Made by a program: the position numbers and the translations under genes
The notes under the pieces: generated by a model
Databases searched by the model: none
Told to the model about the DNA's origin: nothing
What the model saw: only the letters and a program-made list of their open reading frames with translations
NCBI GenBank assembly: GCA_017979445.1
Contig: CM030715.1
Coordinates: forward strand, 13,417,660-13,481,659
Direction: 5' to 3'
DNA from: Akebia trifoliata
Taxonomy: Eukaryota > Streptophyta > Magnoliopsida > Ranunculales > Lardizabalaceae
DNA length: 64,000 nt
Part shown: in pieces, positions 58,952 to 64,000 of the stretch
Position numbering within the stretch: the first letter of the stretch is position 1
How the letters are laid out: each line of letters opens with the position of its first letter

Positions 58952-58959
58952 TATATAAA
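58952..58959 (+). promoter_or_regulatory. TATA box of F LTR
   Basis: TATATAAATAGG, directly downstream of the telo-box cluster. Aligns with TATAAATAG in the E LTRs. Confidence 0.7.
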
Positions 58960-59563
58960 TAGGAGCCTCCACACCCTATTTTCGTATCAAAGAAAAAACC
59001 TAGAAAAAGTAGGTGAAGAAGCCTCCACAACCCCTCCAAAACCCTAATTTTGGAGCCCCAACTCCTTCCCAACCCCCAACTCCGATTTTAGCCTAAAAAA
59101 CACCCAAAAACCTCCTAAAAATATCTCAAAAATCCACCACAAATTCAAAGCATCCAGATCCAAGAAGGAGACACCTTGCCTCGGAGATCAGAAATCAGAT
59201 CTGGAGACAAAACGAAGCAAAGAGTACGGTACAAGGAACTGTTTTTCAGATATGAGGGAATAGTACTTTTGCAGATCGAAGGTAAATTTTATTTTTTTAT
59301 TTTTTTAATCTAGGTTTTATCATTAGCGACGTGTTATTTTGATAATAAGTAGAGACGAGACCGGCATGGCCGGGCGGGGTTGGTGCCTAACACCTTCCAA
59401 CCCCGTAACATGATCCCCGGATTCAGATTTCTATAGTAGATTAGTTCTTTTTATCCATTGTAGGGTCAAATTGGTTCTTAGACCGTAATAACTAGGTGGC
59501 GACTCCCAAACCTCAAGGGTCAAAAGCGGATCCGCGTACCCCGCGGATCGAGGGCGCTTTCAG

Positions 59564-59581
59564 TGGCGACTCCATTGGGGA
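59564..59581 (+). other. primer-binding site of F
   Basis: TGGCGACTCCATTGGGGA, one base after the LTR. Confidence 0.9.
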
Positions 59582-59719
59582 CTATTGAGGATCAAACTTG
59601 AAAAACCCCAAGTATGGGAGCATTGCCAAGATGACCTAGTTTTTTTTTTTTATTTAGTTGAATTTATTTTATTTATTTTTTCTATTTATTTATTTTTTGT
59701 CTTGATTGTAGATGATTTT

Positions 59720-59820
59720 GGGTATTGCATTTTTTTCCAATTAAGGATCACTTTTTGATGACCCCTAAATAATGAAAGATTCAAATTGACCTATGAAAAT
59801 GATGGAATGATGAAGGTTGG
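59720..59820. repeat. inverted arm 1 in F leader
   Basis: Plus strand GATCACTTTTTGATGACCCC and AATAATGAAAGATTCAAATT. Imperfect inverted partner at 60430-60535; same arrangement as in E. Confidence 0.6.
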
Positions 59821-59829
59821 ACAAAAATA

Positions 59830-60400
59830 TTAAAAAAAATTTAGAGAAATATTCTAGTGAGAATTAAGTCTGGAGCCTCTTAATAAAACATAGATCTCGT
59901 CGAGTAGATTAATTTAGAATCTGAGTTCACTCAATTTCGTTATCGGAAGCCTTAGATATTATCGATGCAAGTTCAATCTGTAAATCTGGAATTATTTCTG
60001 AATGAAAGTTGGGACAGCAACGTTAAAACTTTTTTACAGAATATTCTAGTGAGAATTAAGTCTGGGAGCCTGTTAATAAAACGTAGATCTCATCGAGTAG
60101 ATTAATTTAGAACTTGAGTTCACTCAATTTCGTTATCGGAAGCCTTAGATATCATCGATGCAAGTTCAATCTGTAAATCTGAAATTATTTGTGAATGAAA
60201 GTTGGGACAGCAACGTTAAAACGTTTTTACAGAACATTCTGATGAGAACTAAGTCTGGACACCTATTAATAAAATGTAGATCTCATCGAGTAGATTACTT
60301 TAGAACTTGAGTTCACTCGATTTCGTTATCGGGAGCCTTAGATATCATCGATGTAAGTTCAGATTGTATTTTCCTAATTCACAGAAAATCTGAATTTATC
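59830..60400. repeat. 192-bp tandem repeat, three copies, in F leader
   Basis: Units start near 59851, 60043 and 60236 (ATTCT.GTGAGAATTAAGTC) and share GATTTCGTTATCGG-like and GATGCAAGTTCA blocks. They lie exactly between the two inverted arms; E has unrelated DNA there. Confidence 0.85.
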
Positions 60401-60429
60401 CAATGTTGGCACAATTAATGTTCTTGAGA

Positions 60430-60535
60430 GTGACCTCATCTCAACCATTGTCATTCTATCATCAATGTAACACCTATTAGAATCTCGATTTATTTTGGAT
60501 CACCCAAAAGTGATCATTGATTGGACCTTAAAAAT
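60430..60535. repeat. inverted arm 2 in F leader
   Basis: Plus strand CATTGTCATTCTATCATCAA and CACCCAAAAGTGATCATTGA. Pairs with 59720-59820 at roughly two thirds of positions by eye. Confidence 0.55.
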
Positions 60536-60719
60536 TATAAAAATTATGCCTATTGCAATGTTTGTTTGATCAATTATTATATGCCATGCTCATTAATTGA
60601 TTTGCCATGATTTTGACAGATATATTTGTGATGTGTTTGATTTCATCTTAATTTCGATGTGATGGGTTTTGGATTATTTTCTTGATCAATATTCATTTGA
60701 TATCCATATGTGATGACAT

Positions 60720-61500
60720 AATCTGGCCCATGGGCCCACGTGTTTGAAAAAGGCCCCGGGCACACCCCACCCTGTTTTGCACACACCACAAGCACGTTTA
60801 CTGTTTTACCCACTTACACGTCCCATATAGCCAACGTGGCACTAGTGCGTGGCCCGATCTCTTCGGAGATGCGACGTCATTCATGAAAACCCACAACTCC
60901 AGTCACGTACCTTAGGGTATATCAAACTGGGGGCATCAATACCATCTGATCAGGTGATTCTGAGAAGTATGTTGATGCACCCAGGCTGGAGCGACCTGAG
61001 CCTTTGACCTATTGTAAGCCACACAGTCACATGTCCCGATTGCCAACGTAGTACTAGTACGTGGTCGGTCCCCTCGTGGGATGTCAAACCATTTATGAAA
61101 GCTACAACTCTTGACTCGTACCCGTAGGTATAAAAGATAGTCTAAGTATATCAATTACACTTCTTGGTCAAAATCGGTGCCTAAACAAGATCTTGCCCCG
61201 CTGTAACCTACTGTACGAGGGGGATAGACTACGTCTATTCTAGACGAGAGGTATTTAAGTGGGCCCTTGCTCAGCATTGTGCGCCACCTCTCAACTGGAG
61301 ATCAAACTGGCTATTTTTGACTTCAGAGAAGTGAATTGAAGTTTTAGATTATCACCTACGGTAATCAAATCAAGTCACCACGTATCGAAAGGTATATAGG
61401 TGTGCTTAGACAAGGGTGGCCAGATAAAAATGCATTTCACGTAGTAAGCTTAGAGTCTAGAAACCTTCCCCATAGGTCACGACTCGAACTTATCGTAGGG
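60720..61500 (+). other. conserved leader block of F
   Basis: No gene. Homologous to the reverse complement of E 38950-39850, including two degenerate copies of the CCAACGTGGCACTAGTGCGTG / CCAACGTAGTACTAGTACGTG module, each with CATGTCCC or CACGTCCC nearby. Confidence 0.65.
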
Positions 61501-61739
61501 TCGGGTTGGTTGTTTATCAAATGAATGCATGTGATTGATGAATGTATGTGAGTGATGTGAATGATGATTGTCCTCAAGGATCACATGTTGTTTTTGAAAA
61601 TTAAAATGGGTGCACCGACCCCTAAATATATCCATTCTTTTACAATAATGACCCAGTCCATCCCGATCACAATCATGGTGGGCCGAGCCATTTAATTGAA
61701 GATGAAATCAAATTCTCAAATAATTTACAGGAAGAAAAT

Positions 61740-62200
61740 CTCTTCTAGAAAAGATGTTTTCCAAAAGAAGTGCTCTTTAGAAGAAATGTTTTCAAGAAAA
61801 AATATTTTCCAGAAAAGATTATTTTCCAAAAGAAGTGTTCTTTAGAAGAAATGTTTTCCACAAAAAAAAAAATATTTTCCAGAAATATTTTCAGAAAAAT
61901 ATTTTCCATAAAATATTTTCATAAAAAAAAAAAGAAGAAGAAATATAATCTCCAAATAAAAACTATTTTTCAGAGAAAAAATATTTTCCAAAAGAAGTGT
62001 TTTCCAAAAAAAGTATTATTCTCTAAAAAAAAAAATGTTTTCTAAGAAAAAACGTTTCCAAAAATATTTTCCAAATTAAAAAACTATTTTCCAGAGAAAA
62101 AATATTTTCCAGAAGAAAATGTTTTCCAAAAGAAAAGAAAAAGAAGGAAAAATAATTTGCAAAAGACTATTTTTGCATGAAAAGTTTTTATGGACCTTGG
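61740..62200 (+). repeat. A-rich TTTTCCAGAAAA repeats in F leader
   Basis: Low-complexity stretch built from variations of ATATTTTCCAGAAAA and AAAAGAAGTGTT. The long open frame across it is compositional. No equivalent seen in E. Confidence 0.8.
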
Positions 62201-62369
62201 AAAACTACCAAAAAATGTTGCAAAAAAATAATCAGATTTGTGAAATAAAAACTTATTTTCCAATATTTTTCAAGAGTGCAACATAATTATTTTTCTTCTG
62301 AATAATCATTGAATGGATGATTTTTTAATGGATTGGTGCACAAAATTCAATAAAATCTCAGGGTTCATT

Positions 62370-62990
62370 TAAAATGTTATCAAGGGGGTGACACTGAAAT
62401 TGGTTAAATTCACCTTCAAGAGGTTTAAGGGTTATCATTGTATCTAAGCTCAATCGTCTATCGTCTAGCTAGGGCTTTAAATCCGGTCAGTTAGAGTAAA
62501 CGTCAATATCAAGTCAAACAGTCAGAAATGACCTCAAAATTTCTCAACATCGTCCAGTTGTTCTTTAAAGATCATAGTGCTTCAATCCTACCGGTTATAA
62601 GCAATATCTCAGTCCTCAGTCCTAATCAAACTCGTATGAGTACTTATCTTGAGTTTTCAAGAGTCATTTGGGTTAGCTCGAGTCCCTTACCAGCAAGGTC
62701 ATGTCTTCCTTAGATTGAGTCTACTCTTTCCTATTGAGTCAAGTTAGTTCATTGAGTCTATAGAGGTGTCTGTTGTCCCATCTGAAATTGATCGGATAAA
62801 GGAAATTTTTGAATACCTCGAGCGCATTAACGAGTTAACTAATAATTTGATAGATTTCGTTTCTGAACAAGAAGATAAGAGTCGGGCTCAACCTTTAATC
62901 GAGAAAGGAAAGGTCTTTGACCTCGAAACAAAAAATAATTCCTAAAGAGATTCAAATAGAAACCATCTTATCCCTAAAGGAACACGAGGG
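62370..62990 (+). pseudogene. decayed gag-pol linker of F
   Basis: Broken frames encode an acidic linker like the A2 one before RT (EQEDKSRAQPLIEKGKVF near 62860-62920, compare EQEDERRAQPVMEE in A2). The gag core, protease and nearly all RT/RNase H are missing; only a stretch resembling the first RT-linker codons follows, to about 63100. Confidence 0.55.
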
Positions 62991-63179
62991 GATAATGAAT
63001 TTACTCAGAAATTTCAAAAGACTTGTTCGTGTGATCATATGAGGGTATGCTAGGTACAAGCTTGGGTGTTGTTCAACACGAAATAGATACTCGTCTATAT
63101 CGATGGAATTAAAGAAGATGTTATAAAATGTATCAACACTATCCTTACTACATCTTCAGTTTCAAATCACATATTATCA

Positions 63180-63870
63180 GTCGATATGGGGGTACCTTTT
63201 GAACTGATCTCTGATAATGGGTCGTACTTCAAAGCATAAATCATTACTCTATGTTTAAAGTTGAAGATCCGGAAGCACAAATCATCCCCTACCGTCCTCA
63301 GATCAATGGAACGATTGAAGCAGTTAGTAAGAGTCTCAAGACTATCATCAGAAAATTGTGTCAATCACATCGAGATTGGTCAGAAAAATTATCATTCACG
63401 CTATGGACATATCGAGCTTCAATTCGATCCTCTATTGGAGCTACTCCCTACTCTTTAGTGAATGGCATGGAAGCAGTCTTGCCAGTTGAAATGGAAATTT
63501 CGTCTCTCAGGGTCTTGTTGGAAAATCATTTGTTAGAAACAGATTGGGTTTCTTCAGCAGCATGAAGAATTAAACTTGATCGAAGAAAACGAGTTAAAGC
63601 CCTGTACCATGTGCAAGCTTATCTAAGAAGAGTCACCCGTGCATTTGACAAAAAGATCAAAGCTCATCATTTATAAGTCAAGGATTTAACTATCAGACTT
63701 CAAAGAAAATTGAACACTCCTCCTCGACTATAAGAGAAAGTCTGAACCCAATTGGAGAAATTCATTCATTAAGGAAATACTGTCTGGAAAAGTCGTCAGA
63801 CTTCAAGATCATGATGGAAGTGAACTACCAGAACCAACCAACCTTGACCAGATCAAGCGGTGGTACTACA
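63180..63870 (+). pseudogene. int: integrase remnant of F
   Basis: Begins within the catalytic core (FELISDNGSYFKA, second Asp near 63213). It continues through RPQINGTIEAVSKS (catalytic Glu near 63314), the HIEIG/HRDWSEKL-type region, GATPYSLVNGMEAVLPVEME, and a frameshifted C-terminal domain ending near DQIKRWYYI (63870). At least four breaks occur (stop at 63238, frame changes near 63250, 63560 and 63670). The N-terminal zinc domain and first Asp are deleted. Same subfamily as the A2 integrase. Confidence 0.78.
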
Positions 63871-64000
63871 TTTAAGGAGGCCATCTTTGGCCGAATCAAT
63901 TCTCCTATTACCTAGTTCAATATATCCTTTCTCAACCCTTTTGCAGTATTTTCAAAAAAAAAAAAAATTATGCCTTTTTCTTTCTCAGCCCGTTCACCTA
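63871..64000 (+). other. start of F 3' UTR
   Basis: Matches the reverse complement of the A2 3' UTR just after its integrase (TTTCTCAGCCCGTTCACCTA versus A2 about 31020-31045). The rest lies outside the window. Confidence 0.7.

Larger units (their letters stand above)
57819..59562 (+). repeat. 5' LTR of F (family B, 1744 bp)
   Basis: Begins TGTAGACACCCCATTTTTGC and ends GAGGGCGCTTTCA. Reverse complement of the E LTRs, except for an expanded telo-box-rich segment upstream of the TATA box. Confidence 0.92.
57819..64000 (+). mobile_element. F: plus-strand Tat/Ogre element, internally deleted, 3' end off window
   Basis: Full family-B LTR, PBS and leader, then only fragments of gag linker and pol, ending in integrase and the start of the 3' UTR at the right edge. 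The left flank TATAC (57814-57818) would be its target duplication. Same family as E by LTR and leader, opposite orientation. Confidence 0.88.

Noticed and set aside
61770..62045. 91-codon Lys/Phe-rich open frame
   Set aside because: Encoded by TTTTCCAGAAAA repeats; not protein-like.

Overview
This window looks like plant nuclear, heterochromatin-like DNA. Essentially every recognisable sequence belongs to large Ty3/gypsy LTR retrotransposons of the Tat/Ogre type. Supporting traits are very long LTRs (1.7-4.2 kb), LTR ends TGTAGACACC...TTTCA, a TGGCGACTC primer-binding site, a separate ORF1 of DUF7745/plant-mobile-domain type upstream of gag-pol, G-patch-like motifs near the protease, an RNase H of NNEAEYEA type, an integrase without a recognisable chromodomain, and tandem arrays in the 3' UTR. 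I see no host protein gene, rRNA, tRNA or CRISPR. The species cannot be named from the sequence; the telo-box AAACCCTAA and plant TATA-box LTRs fit an angiosperm.

Layout. 1-9841: minus-strand element A1 (gag-protease, ORF1, leader, 5' LTR; pol lies off the left edge). 9842-16100: AT-rich DNA with two families of old direct repeats and one probable solo LTR (14503-15802). 16101-17787: plus-strand scarred element D. 17788-29029: minus-strand element C (3' LTR, 3' UTR, integrase, RT/RNase H, protease, half of gag). 29030-29388: truncated plus-strand LTR of family B. 29389-56391: minus-strand element A2, interrupted at 31720-43956 by element E. E has two LTRs and a perfect 5-bp target duplication (GTAGG). 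56392-57818: element G, an ORF1 tail plus hairpin repeats, probably the missing upstream half of C. 57819-64000: plus-strand element F, inserted into the G ORF1 and running off the right edge.

How the parts relate. The simplest history is an old C/G element that was entered by A2 and by F; A2 was later entered by E inside its integrase gene. A family-B LTR then landed near the A2 3' end, and a deletion removed the A2 3' LTR and half of the C gag. A1 and A2 are the same family. They carry potentially complete machinery, now broken by nonsense codons. E keeps gag, PBS, PPT, leader and 3' UTR signals but has lost pol, so it looks non-autonomous and mobilised in trans.

The most interesting unexplained signal is a family of small stem-loops in the 3' UTRs of A2, E and C. 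The apical sequence (AAAA-CCT-GAAA-AGG in the sense strand) is nearly constant, while the basal stem changes by compensatory and G-U changes that pair only in the sense RNA. Other candidates are a conserved pair of inverted arms in the leaders of E and F, G-box palindromes multiplied inside the A LTR, and a telo-box cluster beside the F promoter. All coordinates and alignments were read by eye.
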